Under the pieces are notes generated by a model, which was not told where the DNA came from, did not search any database, and saw only the letters and a list, made by a program, of their open reading frames with translations. Below are positions 24,318 to 36,110 of a DNA stretch of 64,000 nucleotides, piece after piece; the stretch's first letter is position 1, and every line of letters begins with the position of its first letter. This DNA is from Heliocidaris tuberculata (taxonomy: Eukaryota > Echinodermata > Echinoidea > Camarodonta > Echinometridae): positions 11,633,468 to 11,697,467 of the forward strand of contig CM046847.1 of the NCBI GenBank assembly GCA_025618425.1, written 5' to 3'. A program made the translations under genes and the position numbers.

Positions 24318-24744
24318 AAGGGGATAACTTTTCGTCGTCGTTTTTACGAACTGACGAATCCGTGCGCGGTGCGCAGAAACATGAATTGTGAAAAGAAGAT
24401 GCTAGGACTTTCTTTCATCTAGATAGACAGGTACCCCAAATGATGCCAGGGCCCCCTAGATGGCTACACCCACGCTACGCCATTGCAAACAGCTATTTGA
24501 TCATACATGTACATGTTATAGTAGAGCTGATGAGCGGATAGTGTTCGCGTGTCACGAGAAGGCGTGACTAGCTTAGCACCGCCGTAATTACACCGCGTTT
24601 ATAGCGTCTGGGCACAATCTTGAGGTGATTTGTCAATGAAATCACTAATCAACAAGTCTTTCGGTCTTTCCTCTTCCCCCTCGATTTCCTCGCGGTTAGT
24701 ATACCCGACGGAGAAAGGATATTGGGCGGGTTTGAAACGTTGTG

Positions 24745-24931
24745 GCAATTATTTTATATCCAAAATGTTTTGCAGACGGGAACATAATAATAGTCCCGCC
24801 CGTAGGATTTGTCGTTGTGGTGTGGGTGTGTGTGAGGGTAATGTGGGGTGGGCGGGGGAGAGCAAGGGTTTGCGGGTGTATCAGAATGGGGATGCAATTA
24901 TCTTTACCGCCAAAGTGTTTTGCAGACGGAA
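24745..24931. repeat. Direct repeat of ~38 bp, 149 bp apart
   Basis: GCAATTATTTTATATCCAAA then ATGTTTTGCAGACGGGAA (24745-24782) is repeated as GCAATTATCTTTACCGCCAA then AGTGTTTTGCAGACGGAAA (24894-24932), with a GTG-rich spacer between. Confidence 0.75.
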
Positions 24932-25584
24932 AGTAGTTCCACACGTGAGATTTTTTTCGCTATTTTGTGAGTGTGTGTGTGTGTGTGGGGGGGGGGGGTG
25001 TAGGTTTTGGAGGGATATGAAAAAATAACTTTCCTATGTATCCTGAAGAAAAGAAAACTTAATATATATCAACATTAAGAAAGACTGCAGTGACTCAAAA
25101 AGTAAATCATAAATTTAGATTAAGCCTGACACAATTTTTTCCTTTACGCCCCATCCCATTGTCTTCAAAAGACCGCCCCTTGAGTGTTAATGACCGGGCT
25201 ACGCCACAAAAATGGCGCCTCCCCGCCGGAAAGGAGAGCAGATTACAGGGTGTGTGCCAAATCACGCACGCAAGAAACCGGTCAAAAGGAATTCTTGTTT
25301 TATCTTAAGATGCCGAGAGAGTGAAAGAAAGGATCCGCCTTTATGTGGATTGTTATTCCTTAGTCACAAACTACGGGAAATCAATGATAATTGTTAGATT
25401 GTTCATAACTTATGAATGATGACAATGCAAGAAATGTTTTTGTACTTTTCATCTTGGATAATCAGTGAAAACAAAGGGTTTTTGATCACATGTTATTTTG
25501 TGGCCTGTCAGTGGTCTGACACTTGCACGATAAAATTCAACATTTTATTAAATCAAGCCTCCACAAAGTTACCGAATCCCTTTA

Positions 25585-25614
25585 ATAGTAGTATTAGTAT
25601 AGTAGTAGTAGTAC

Positions 25615-25701
<87 letters not shown>

Positions 25702-25741
25702 AAGTAGTAGTAGTGGTGGTTGTCGTCGTAGTAGTAGAAGT
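25585..25741. repeat. (TAG)n microsatellite
   Basis: About 50 AGT/TAG triplets with a few GAA and GGT changes at the right end. The poly-Val and poly-Tyr frames read across it are artefacts. A complementary array lies 155 bp downstream. Confidence 0.95.
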
Positions 25742-25873
25742 AAGGTTTAAGATCCGTCTTCAGAATGGGTTGGGGAGCATTATTCAGAAGAATAAGCTCC
25801 TTGGGAGACACATTCAAATTCGTATTATTATCATTATTTCGGGGGCATCTGCCACATTGCACCCTGAACTTTA

Positions 25874-25900
25874 ACAACAACAACAACAACAACAATTCTT

Positions 25901-25933
<33 letters not shown>

Positions 25934-26087
25934 TTACTGCTTCTACAACTACTACTATTGCTACTTCTACTAATACTACTGCTACTACTTCTACTAGTAT
26001 CATTACTACTTCTACTAGTACTACTACTAGTACTACTACTACTACTGCTACTACTACTACTACTACTTCTTCTTCTTCTTCTTCTTC
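25874..26087. repeat. (AAC)n, (CTA)n and (TTC)n composite microsatellite
   Basis: Seven AAC units (25874-25894), then CTA/CTT triplets with scattered substitutions, then TTC units (26066-26086). The CTA part is complementary to the TAG array at 25585-25741, so the two can pair as a large hairpin. Confidence 0.95.
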
Positions 26088-26173
26088 CAAAAAATTAAAG
26101 CAAATGTTTTTAAAAGAATTACGTTTTCATCCTATTAGGTATTCACTTCAGAACTATCATTGTTTGTACTGCT

Positions 26174-26177
<4 letters not shown>

Positions 26178-26222
<45 letters not shown>
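26178..26222. repeat. (TA)n array
   Basis: Uninterrupted TA dinucleotides just left of the 87-bp inverted-repeat element. Followed by a 16-bp direct repeat, AACAAAAAATAAGAGT twice (26224-26256). Confidence 0.95.
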
Positions 26223-26226
<4 letters not shown>

Positions 26227-26283
26227 ACAAAAAATAAGAGTAACAAAAAATAAGAGTTCTGCTTCGGAATCGTAGTTAGATGA

Positions 26284-27306
26284 GGTGTAGAATACAAGTA
26301 AATAAAAGATTCCGTGAGACTGAAAAGTTTTCAAATTTTCGGCCATAGGCCTTCATCAGGAAATGATGAAGGCCTATGACAAGTCCTAGGCTAAGGCCTA
26401 GGACAAGAAGAGAAAATCATCTTCCAACTTGGAACATTACATCCGTCTGGTTTAAACGTTACCTTCCGTTCATTTCAGAGTACATAGAACTTTGTTCTAA
26501 TTTTTTCTTTCTTTCTTTCTTCTCTCTTCCTTGTTCTCTTTTTTCTCTTTCTTTTTCATTTCCTGCTGCTCTCATTTTTCTCCTTTCTTCTTACTTCTCT
26601 CTCTCTCTCTATCTTGACGTGTTTATTTACGTCCCTTCTCTTTTCTTTTCATTTTCTTTTCTTTTTCTTTACCTTCCCTCTGCCTCTTTATGACGTTTTA
26701 ATACGTCATCTTCCCTCTCTTCTGTCTTAGCTTTCCTCACCTTGGTTACGTTAGTATCCTTGGAGCTCTTTGCGTTTCCTTTGTTTCTTTATGACTTTTT
26801 TTACGTCATTCCCCCCCCCCCCTCTCTCTCTCGATCTCTCTCGATTTCTCTTCTCTTTTTTCTTTCTTTCCATGGTTGCGTTAGTATCCATGTTTTTGTG
26901 CGCTTTTACGCTTCTCGCTCTTTTGTTTTCTTTTGTTTTCTTTTCTTTATGACGTTTTATTACATCATTCTCTCTCTCTCTCTCTCTCTCTCCTCCCTCA
27001 GCTTTCTTCTACCATGGTTGCGCTAGTATCCATGGTTTTGTGCGCCTTCACGCTTCTCCCTCTCTTGTTTTCTTTTGTTTTCTTTTGTTTTTCTTTTATG
27101 ACGTTTTATTACGTCATTCTCTCTCTGTCCTCCCCCAGCCTTCTCTACCATGGTTGCGCTAGTATCCATGGAGCTTTTTGCATTTTTGCGCTTCAAGCTC
27201 TTTTGTTGATACTTAATAAATTTTCATCATTTCCTGATGAAGGCCTATGGCCGAAAATTTGAAAACTTTTCAGTCTCACGGAATCTTTTATTTACTTGTA
27301 TTCTAC

Positions 27307-27309
<3 letters not shown>
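26284..27309. mobile_element. Element bounded by identical 87-bp inverted repeats
   Basis: Positions 26284-26370 and 27223-27309 are exact reverse complements over 87 bp by eye, including GATTCCGTGAGACTGAAAAG and GGCCATAGGCCTTCATCAGG. The inner end of the left arm extends into a further 14-bp hairpin (26344-26357 with 26365-26378). The interior is polypyrimidine-rich with ~140-bp tandem units. A TA array abuts the right arm directly and another lies about 60 bp outside the left arm. There is no coding capacity. The CCTGATGAAGGCCTATGGCCGAAA word (written on the right arm) resembles sequences I associate with Penelope-like elements, but I cannot confirm this. Confidence 0.65.
26605..27180. repeat. 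Tandem units with paired short palindromes
   Basis: A pyrimidine-rich array inside the 26284-27309 element. A palindromic word close to ATGACGTTTTATTACGTCAT recurs near 26614, 26688, 26790, 26949 and 27098. A second, CCATGGTTGCGCTAGTATCCATGG-like (written here in two halves: CCATGGTTGCG and CTAGTATCCATGG), recurs near 26740, 26870, 27012 and 27148. The last three or four units are spaced about 130-145 bp apart. CT-rich DNA and GTTTTCTTTT runs fill the gaps. Confidence 0.75.
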
Positions 27310-27310
<1 letters not shown>

Positions 27311-27376
<66 letters not shown>

Positions 27377-27377
27377 G

Positions 27378-27412
<35 letters not shown>

Positions 27413-27426
27413 GATATATATATATA

Positions 27427-27486
<60 letters not shown>

Positions 27487-27524
27487 TATATATATATATA
27501 TATATAGATATATATATATATATA
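27311..27524. repeat. Long (TA)n array with regular TTTA/AGA variants
   Basis: About 210 bp of TA, with interruptions of TATTTATATA and TATAGATATA near 27363-27380, 27399-27416 and 27428, then AGATA near 27484 and 27506. It abuts the right arm of the inverted-repeat element at 27309. The Tyr/Ile frames across it on both strands are artefacts. Confidence 0.97.
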
Positions 27525-30500
27525 CCACACAAAACACTACGGCGCTATTACTACAAGAAAACAAACTGCTGCCGCGAATACTTATACTCCATATTGCATG
27601 TATTACTGTTTCCATTTTTAAAAACCAACCATTCAAAAATATTAACGGTTTCCGTGTATGTGCATGTCTTCGAATAATATCTGAATTACATGCATTAGGT
27701 TCAATGGCAGGTAGCCAAGTGGCTCAGAGCGTCAAGTAAAGTCAAATTTTTGTTGTGGATGTTTCGATAATCAGTTCGACCTGCTGGGACACTGGGTGAC
27801 CTTTTCCCTAAACCTGCCTTTTCAAACCATTATTTCAACCATGACACAACCTTTCTCGAGAGCTTAGGAACTTTAAATATTATTCATTTGCCTGCAGATG
27901 ACATTTTCGAGAGATACTTCCCACTGCCGAGTAGTTGTAGACGTCCTGTTGGGTGGCGCTGATGGGCCAAAATGGTTGTGTATCTTTGTAGAATGTGAGT
28001 CGACATATAGGTATTACTAATGGTGTCTTTTTACATGCCATTGTAAATTTGCTTCAGATATTGCAAGATACGGCAGAACTCAGAAGGAATCTCACAGTGC
28101 AATATCTAGCATGGGGTGCTGCCTGCGTATTCCTACCCCTCCCCAACCCCCCCCCCCCCCCCCCCCCCCCCGTTTAAAAGTCCAACATATGTAAATAGGA
28201 CCTTAAAATGGATCTACGGCACAAGGGTTCACAAGATGAATTCTAACCTTCCCCGCCTCCTGACCGGGGGAGGGGGTGGATTCCCCCTCCTGGTCAGCAA
28301 TTTCTGAAATCGCCACACTCTATGACAGAGACATATAACTTATAAATACAAGTCAAAAATGTCCGCCCTGAGCTGTGTACCATCTTCATATTGTCCCTAC
28401 TGATTGTGTGAACAAGCTCGCGTCTAGTGAAAGGAGGGATCCCTCTCTAACACGTCATCATCGTCATCAAGCTTCGCCTTATGATTTCCTCCCTTACCTA
28501 GTGCGAGGCGCCGAACCGCCTACCCGTAGCTTCCGCGATAGGGTGATGGTAATACCCCCTCCTTGATTGAAACAATCCTGCCTGGGTGTGAGAATTAACA
28601 CGACTTGATCGCAGCTTGCTTCGCGACCCCCTTACCCCATTATCCCTTAAAGGACCCATCAAAGAATGTACAGTAACTCTATGTGTTCGGTATTGAAGAA
28701 TTGAAAGTTTTTACGTAACAATCGTAAAATTTGTACTCTTTTGCATTGATGGTTGACTTTCTTTTGGATTTACAATATGTTGTCTTTAGGTACACCGTCA
28801 TTGTATTTCTCTATTTCGAACACAACAAAAATAAACCCTCTTACATAATAACATTTCACTGCATTCGAGTTCTTGCTTTGATAAAGTTTCAGTCGCTTCT
28901 GCACCTGAAGCATATTGCAACAGCTCTCCGATATGTTCTTTAGTGTACCTGACGCGATGAAGGGGCTTAGACCTGTATGCCATTAAATTTGTTTATATAT
29001 TAATCTGAATAAAAACAAATGGATTAATATATAAATTCAATTAAACTCTGCACACCATACTCTAGAATTGTGTATGAAAGGCTTTAAATTTGGACTACTA
29101 AAGTGCCAATACATTTCAATGTTTTCTCTTTTCAGTATGTTCACGGACCTTCAGAGTCCCCTCCAGCTGCCATCCCCTTTCAAAAATGAGCATCAAATTC
29201 GCTTAAAGAATAAAAAAACATTGGGAATTTCGGAATCGAAATCACAAGTATTAGGTAGTTCAGCATCATCAGGTGTAAAAATCACTGACGATTAAACTGA
29301 ACCTTAGAGGGTCCGGTGGTCTTTAAAACCACCATCTATTAACAGAGGCTCATTGACTCCGTCATCGTGATCTCGTGCTGCTCCATTAAAAGACAATCTA
29401 CAGAAGATCTCGTTCTCCTCAGTAGAAAACTCGCAGGTAGACGACATGGTTTAAAGGTACCCCATCATCAAATCCACATGGTTTAAAAGATGAAGACACG
29501 CCCTTATTTACAAGACATATTATAAAGAACTCGGCAAAGTTCAAACGATCTCTTCAATACGCCCTTCATAGATTATCAACAGTGACCAAAATGTAAGCTT
29601 TTATTTGCCGTTCCAAATAGTTAGTCCTCCCATTATATTGAATGTAAAAACAATATTTCAAAACATTACCGCATTAAATCAATTGAATCATTAAATCTAC
29701 CAAGAATGACAGAATGGTGATTTTAATTCATATTTACTCACATCCTATCCATCCCATGTATTTAACTTGTTTAAGGCAGGAAAGAACAATCGGGGAGAAA
29801 GAAATATCCCTAGATGACAAATTAACTAATGCCAGACGGGAAAAGGATTTCTGTGAAATCGTCATAAATCCAATGAACAATTCTTTAAAACTTGACTTCG
29901 TCTAGAAGACAAGAAAGAGTAACAGGATTTGTTTGGGGTTAAGGAATTTTCACGACTGTTTTAATTATTTTTTTTTTTTACTTTATTCGATTGACTCACA
30001 TGTCAACAAAATTGTAAAGCATGATTCTTATATATACAGCAGCTTATCAAAATATGGCCATAATAAAAGAGCTGACTACGGTAGATAGCTAGGTTAGAAT
30101 TACATAAGCTTTACGAATGCTTGTAGAGAATTTGAAAGTCATTTTGATTTTACCTTTCTAGAAAGATCAGAAGAACAAACGAGTATTTTGGATTGGTTAC
30201 ACGAGGGAAATGTTACTTTGTGCTTCAAACAACACATTATTCAAGGATGTGTATCAGTTACGTGCTAATATTGCCATTTGAGACAACCATTTTACTTCTT
30301 CATAAGACCGATGGACCGCCGGTTTGAATTCAAGACAGTGACATTAATACAGCATACCATTGCAACGTTGTAATCGAGACACTTAGCTAATATTCTGAAT
30401 CAATATATGTCTAATCAACACAGACTTATCGACTTGGAATGTGAGCGTCGGTAACGCAGCTGTAAGATGTCTTCGACATCAGGATCATTAAACTTGTAAC

Positions 30501-33500
30501 ATGGGAATCGACAAAGTGCTTGCGGATCTCCAGAGACCACTGGGATCTCTGCAACCTCCGTATCGCCTCGCCATTCCCAGACCATTGTCAAACATCTTTT
30601 GTGTCCCATATCACTCTCTAGAGACCGTTTTTAAACTTTGAAGCAAATGGATACGGCTCCTGTTCCTGAGCGATTACGACGTTCAAGTTGACTCCGTTAT
30701 GTAGGTTACTGGGTTCCTAGCTTAAACACAGTTTTCGAAGTAACGATTTGATCTTTCTGGTAAGTAATCTCTTCCCCCGACCTGAAATATGCTGAGTCAT
30801 TCATCCTACTCAAGAGAACACCACATAGTCTTTCAAAACAGGCAGTCGGATGATTCGTAGCACTATAAACCTCAAGCCGCACACTTCGAATCCCTCTTAG
30901 TGAACAAATTTGTGCTGGTCTCAAAGAAATAGTGACAATATTCTTTGACAAACTGAAAATTATTCCTGACGCTTATTTAAAATCATATTACAGTTAAAGG
31001 TAATGTGCAGTGGTAGAAAGGGTTATTCATTCGTTTGCTTGTCCACCGTTAGCAAAACTTCTTACTACAGCACGACTAATGAAACTGAGCACAAACTTCC
31101 ACAAGATCTACTGTACGTGGGATAAAACTGCAATTCGTTACCAAGAAGGACATTCGCTAGAACAAGACGTCTATCTAGAACGACTAATTCATGGTTGGCA
31201 AAGATTTGCAATTGCACGTTTCGTAATTAGCAGGTCAATTAACGCGAATATTCGGTTACCCAAGAGAAGGAAACATTCTGTGTCTTCCAGGGGACTCCAG
31301 ACGTAAGCTGAGTAAACACGGATATTTCCTTAATCGCCGGGATAATCTGCATCGAAAGGGGACTGAACTCTTGAAGATGATGGAAAGTTGGGGGAAAGAT
31401 GTACCAGTCTCTCTGGAGCGAGAGACATGGTTGTACCCCCAACTTATCAGACGTGATGATGAAGAACGGTTGGTGAATCACTGACAGGGCATTCTCTTTG
31501 GGAGCGTAAAATCGGGATGGTTGCGATCCCGAGCCTGAAAGATCGTATTAGAACTGAATGAAATAAAATACCGATCGTGACTCGATGTTAGCCAAGATAA
31601 CAGGTCGGCGAGGGGAAAGACCAATTTCCAAATTGTTTTGGCACAAAGAACCAATTTGGTGATCAATGCTGTTAAAATGTCAGAGGAGGACACCTTGAGA
31701 AGTCACCGTTCTCTCGCTATGGCTCAGATGCAGTTCAGAGGCCCGTATCTTATTGATAGGGTGACACTGTGATGCCTAGGGAGAACCAATAACTTATGGA
31801 AACTTCTAGAAATGCTAAAGGTGAACTGTGAACTGAAATTTGGGTAATCGAATTCAGTACGTTGTGAGGCTCAGTAGATATAGTGACACCTCTTCATCCT
31901 AGTTCTTGATTGTCAACGAAGAAAAAAAACCAACAAAAAAAAACCCACACTAAAATACAGTTATAAATCCCCTTATTGTTAATTGTTACAACAACAATAA
32001 ACTGAGAATCGAACTGTTCAAATGACAATGACGTTTATATGAAGCACATACTGTGTATTAGAAATGGACCACTTGCAGTATTCTCTTCAGAGTAAGGAAT
32101 AATTATTATTTTAACAATATGCAACTTTAATTTGCCCTTATACACCGTATCGAATGTAGATAAAAGAAAAAGTTATTTGGGTCATATAACTTAACCAGAG
32201 ATGGTCGATACTAAAAGCGATCAAGACAACTAATGTAAGGTATAACAAACCGTAACAAGCTTAAAAAACACAAGTATATTGTGCTACAGCCCTTTCGCGG
32301 ACACGGTCTGAAGTAGGTCAAAGCTACTGCCAGCAGGATGTCCCCTTTTAAGCCATTTGCTTAAAATCTATTCCACCCATGCTCATCTGGGACAACTTTG
32401 ACCATTGTGATTTTGCACTTGGATGCCGTACGGAAACCGCTTTATCATTCATTTCCCGTAGAAAGTATAGAAAAGAATAAAATGGTATCTCTTGGAAAGA
32501 CAGTGAAAACATGGCAGTTATTGTGCTTATGACAATAACTTGCTTAGGGTGATGTCTTTGCCCTTACACTTTATTTGGAATGTGTCGTTAGTGGTATTCA
32601 GAAAAAGGGTACTATATCAATTCAACCGAACCTTGTAAATTTGCATAAAACCTTCATAATTATATTCATTGAATCCTTCCACATTTTTCTCCTGCGGTTT
32701 TACCAGTGATAAATTAAGGCAGCGGTTACAAAGCAAAGTACCCAGTCATTTAGGGGACACTGGCTGTCCTGATGGGGGTGGGGGGGGGGGGGGGGGGAAG
32801 GGTCTTACTAGTGGGTGAAATGCGAGGGAGCCAAGAGACCGTGGGAGAGGGTGTGAAAATGATACTTTACATATTTGTCTCATGTTCTTTTTCCCGTCTC
32901 CTTTTCTTTCTATAACTTTCTCTTTCTTTTTATTACTTTGGGACTATTCGATGACGGGGGGGGGGGGGGGGGGGGGGGTGCACGTGCCCATAATGACAAC
33001 GCCACAGAAAGGCAACATCTATCTGTGCAAACTTTATAGCGTGAGATCGTATGATTATACTATGATAGTGGCCCCACCCAGTGTACGTGTCAGATGTAAT
33101 CATGATATAACTGCCCCAGATTATTAACCTCTTGCTTTACTTTGTTCAATAGTGTACAGCAAAATGTTGACTCCGCAATAATCTTCGAGTTTTCTTTACA
33201 TTTTCTTCTTGATTATCTTTTTGAATTATGACCTTTTAATATCCCTTTTACTTTAGTCTCTATATTATTCTACAATACCATTAGCGGATTATGTTTTTTG
33301 AAACATATTTCATATCTAACATGTCTAACATAAATGTATGAAAATGTAATGTAGACGACATTTCACGGACATCTAATACCTTTTGTTTTTCTCGATGTAA
33401 GTGGTTAAGAAAGACCAGTTTATTTCCATTACTTTTCAAATCGAGTTTGAATGTTTTCCTTGGCATTTCTTGTTGTTGTTGGGGGTTTTTTGCAGAGAGA

Positions 33501-34479
33501 GACAGTGAATGTTGGAAGTGTGAATCATTTCATTAGGCACATGTGCCATCATCTCTGAGCATGCTTGGTGCCATGACCGACCGACTGTGGGCTGCGTTCT
33601 GTCTGGTCATGTTTGGTAAGGTCTGTCACATGCAGCATGGAGCAAAGTTTACAAGGAGCGGAAAGCGCCACTGATCTCATTCAAAGTGTTTAGGCTCAGA
33701 TGTTTCCACCAATCATATCACTGGAACAGGATCGCATCGAGAAGGCGTCAAGGTCCATCTCTTCTCTCTCTGAAGCGAGTCATATGAAACACTTATCGTA
33801 CCGGAAGGAACAGCTAACCGAGATGATTTAAGAATGTCCGTGTAATAACTATCATTGACTAAACCTTTCCATTTATGAATGAAGGTTTTTAGAGCTTTAT
33901 GGGCGATATTACTCATCGGATGGAATTTAATCCATTGGAATAATCATGACGCGTTTCAGATCAGATACAGAAAGATTTTTCAGGCATACAAACGCACGCG
34001 AAACACATGTTTCCAGAAGACTGCGCTCCAGAGCAAGATATTTTGTTGTATTTGCCATAGTAACCAAGGCTATAACTTCACATGGTCTTGGGTTCTCTGA
34101 ACGCTTCGTTGCGTGGTTAATTGCGTCTTCAGTGATGTAAAATGGACTGACTATGACATCAATCTACAGAATGACGTCACAGAAATAGCATACTTTTGGT
34201 TGGCCTATTCAATATCCGACTGCAATATTAAAGCAGACTTCATTCCAAAGATATCAAGTGTATATTGAGGAATTGATGCGAAAAAAAGAACTTTCTACAA
34301 ATTTTATTTCCGGAGCAAATAATCGTTCAGATTCGTCCATCTAATGTCACGTTCATCATTTATTGTCATACTAAACACAAAAAGACTTCATCCTTGCCGT
34401 GAAGGACGCAGTGAAACACACACCCACATTCACCCCACTTTTAGGCCTACTGTGTAACAACAAAACAGCATTCGGAACA
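27525..34479. other. No gene seen; ~7 kb of largely unique DNA
   Basis: Contains the 25-C run, a GC-rich hairpin, and two long G runs near 32.8-33.0 kb. The frames at 29068, 30706, 31010, 31239 and 33879 were read and none resembles a known domain. GGTAGCCAAGTGGCTCAGAG at 27712 is weakly tRNA-like. Confidence 0.5.
28258..28296. repeat. GC-rich hairpin
   Basis: TGACCGGGGGAGGGGG is mirrored by CCCCCTCCTGGTCA around a short GGATT loop, with one bulge. It lies about 90 bp from the 25-C run at 28147-28171. Confidence 0.7.
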
Positions 34480-34620
34480 CTTTCATAATGTTGACAGTGA
34501 CTGTGTGCACACTGCGTGCACACTGTGTGAATGTGGAAACTAACAAATGCACACTGTGGAAGCATAACATCACTTTTCCCACCATGTAAAAGATAGGGAA
34601 TCACACTTCGTTCACAGTGG
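34480..34620. repeat. Second CACTGTG-type locus
   Basis: Contains CATAATGTTGACAGTGAC, GTGTGCACACTGCGTGCACAC, TGTGAATGTGGAAAC and CACACTGTGGAAGC, the same vocabulary as the array at 18912-19760. Confidence 0.5.
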
Positions 34621-34825
34621 GTGGCAGGAAGGCCATTTTTATAAGGATGGCTTTTCAGTTTGAGTTTGAATTTTATAATTGTTCAAATACAAGCACAAAG
34701 TATAATTCGAAACAAAATTGAAAATCATAAAAGGGGATATTTCCTTCATAATATAAAAAATACAAAACCAAGAAGCCCCCTTTTTTTTTGGTCAGAGAAA
34801 AAATGAAATTCAAAAATTCGTTAGA

Positions 34826-34935
34826 GGAAAGATATTAGATATATCATATTATTATAGAAGAAAGATATTAGATATATGATTATCATTACAGAAGAAAGAT
34901 ATTAGATACATTATTATGGAAGAAAGATATTTCGA
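34826..34935. repeat. Short tandem minisatellite, ~40-bp unit
   Basis: GAAGAAAGATATTAGATA followed by TATCATTATTATA-like spacer occurs three to four times, with the last copy degraded. Confidence 0.8.
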
Positions 34936-35819
34936 TTTTCCTTCTCACAAATCGAGATGTCATGTCTTCTCACATACGTGGGATACGCTCTAGTAGATTC
35001 TGTCTTCACCCTCTGTTAACTATTCATCTCACAGACGATTGGCTTGGGCGGGAAAACGAGGAAAGAATTTTCCATATGGCCGTATTCATTGGATGATTTG
35101 TTTCATTTATTCACTAATTCCATTTATTTTAAGCATAAGCAGCATTAGGCTATTTTAACAGAAGTTAGATTTTTTCTGCAACGGAAGTGAAACAAATAGT
35201 TTTTTAAATACCTTTGAATGTTGCAATTTCGGACGGTGGAATTGGTATGTTTTATATCAGTAACATTACATTTGGAACTCACAAGGTGACTTCATTGTCA
35301 GAAATACATGAATTTTGATTATCGACGAAATAGCCCTTTGTATTACCGGAACCACAGCAACGCATTGTCTTAGACAATATAGGACAATAAATGAACACTT
35401 TATTTGTTGAAGGCTTCTAGTCTGTTTCAAAACTTTGTGCAACTCTCCAGTATAATATGTCACTTCATGCATAACCCACATCCTACGATTGCGTAACTTT
35501 TGCTTCAAATAAAGAGAACAATAAAAAAGGGATATGTAATGATGATTTCACCAGAGATTTTGGGTTTTCTTTCGCACTTGGTGTTCGTGCTTATTTCTAG
35601 CTACCTATTCACGTAATTACGGGGGAAGGTGATGAAAGTCATTCCCGGCCCAGGCGTTTTGGGGGGATATCACCAAACAATTAAAGCAAAAGAGGCATGT
35701 ACGATCAACCCACGCACATGAAGGCCACGAAATCAATTCTCTCATTTGATTGCATACCCTTGTCAACACGAGAACATAAAGTGAACAAATATAATCACAA
35801 GAACACACAACTCTGCAGG

Positions 35820-36110
35820 TGGAGGGCTCACGTACAAGGAGCACGTGAGCGCCGTGTTAAGAAGCGTGTCGACCGCCCACTCAATTTTCAACGAGTGGGA
35901 CTAGACGTGTAGGATTTCGCATGAACACACACACGCCACGCGGCGGGTGCGGGTGTGCGTGGCGCCAAAACTTGTCATCAGTAGATAGGAGCAATCGTGA
36001 CGTCACGGGGCTGTATGTCTTCACCAGGTGTTTAAACGGGTCTCACTCTCTTGGTCGGATCGTCTGGTTGGAGAAATTAGCCATGCTGGGACGGATTTAT
36101 TTGTGTCTAT
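35820..36110. promoter_or_regulatory. CpG-rich patch with perfect CRE palindrome
   Basis: Noticeably richer in CG dinucleotides than its surroundings (GCACGTGAGCGCC, GTCGACCGCCC, CACGCGGCGGGTGCGG). CGTGACGTCACG at 35996-36007 contains the full CREB/ATF consensus TGACGTCA, and CACGTG E-box words are nearby. No transcript can be assigned, so this is a candidate promoter or enhancer only. Confidence 0.3.

Noticed and set aside
25416..26253. Poly-Val, poly-Tyr and Thr/Asn-rich frames
   Set aside because: Translations of TAG/CTA/AAC triplet arrays in several overlapping frames.
27221..27275. Hammerhead-ribozyme-like core (CTGATGA, GGCC-TAT-GGCC stem, GAAA) in the right 87-bp arm
   Set aside because: Stem II is plausible, but I could not pair convincing stems I and III or place a cleavage triplet in either permutation. 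A covariance-model search would settle it.
27706..27745. tRNA-SINE head (GTAGCCAAGTGGCTCAGAGC) on the plus strand
   Set aside because: No B box or body follows; too short to support.
31738..31765. Solo GGCCCGTATCTTATT end similar to the 18.6-kb MITE
   Set aside because: Only one end and about 15 bp; no inverted partner found nearby.
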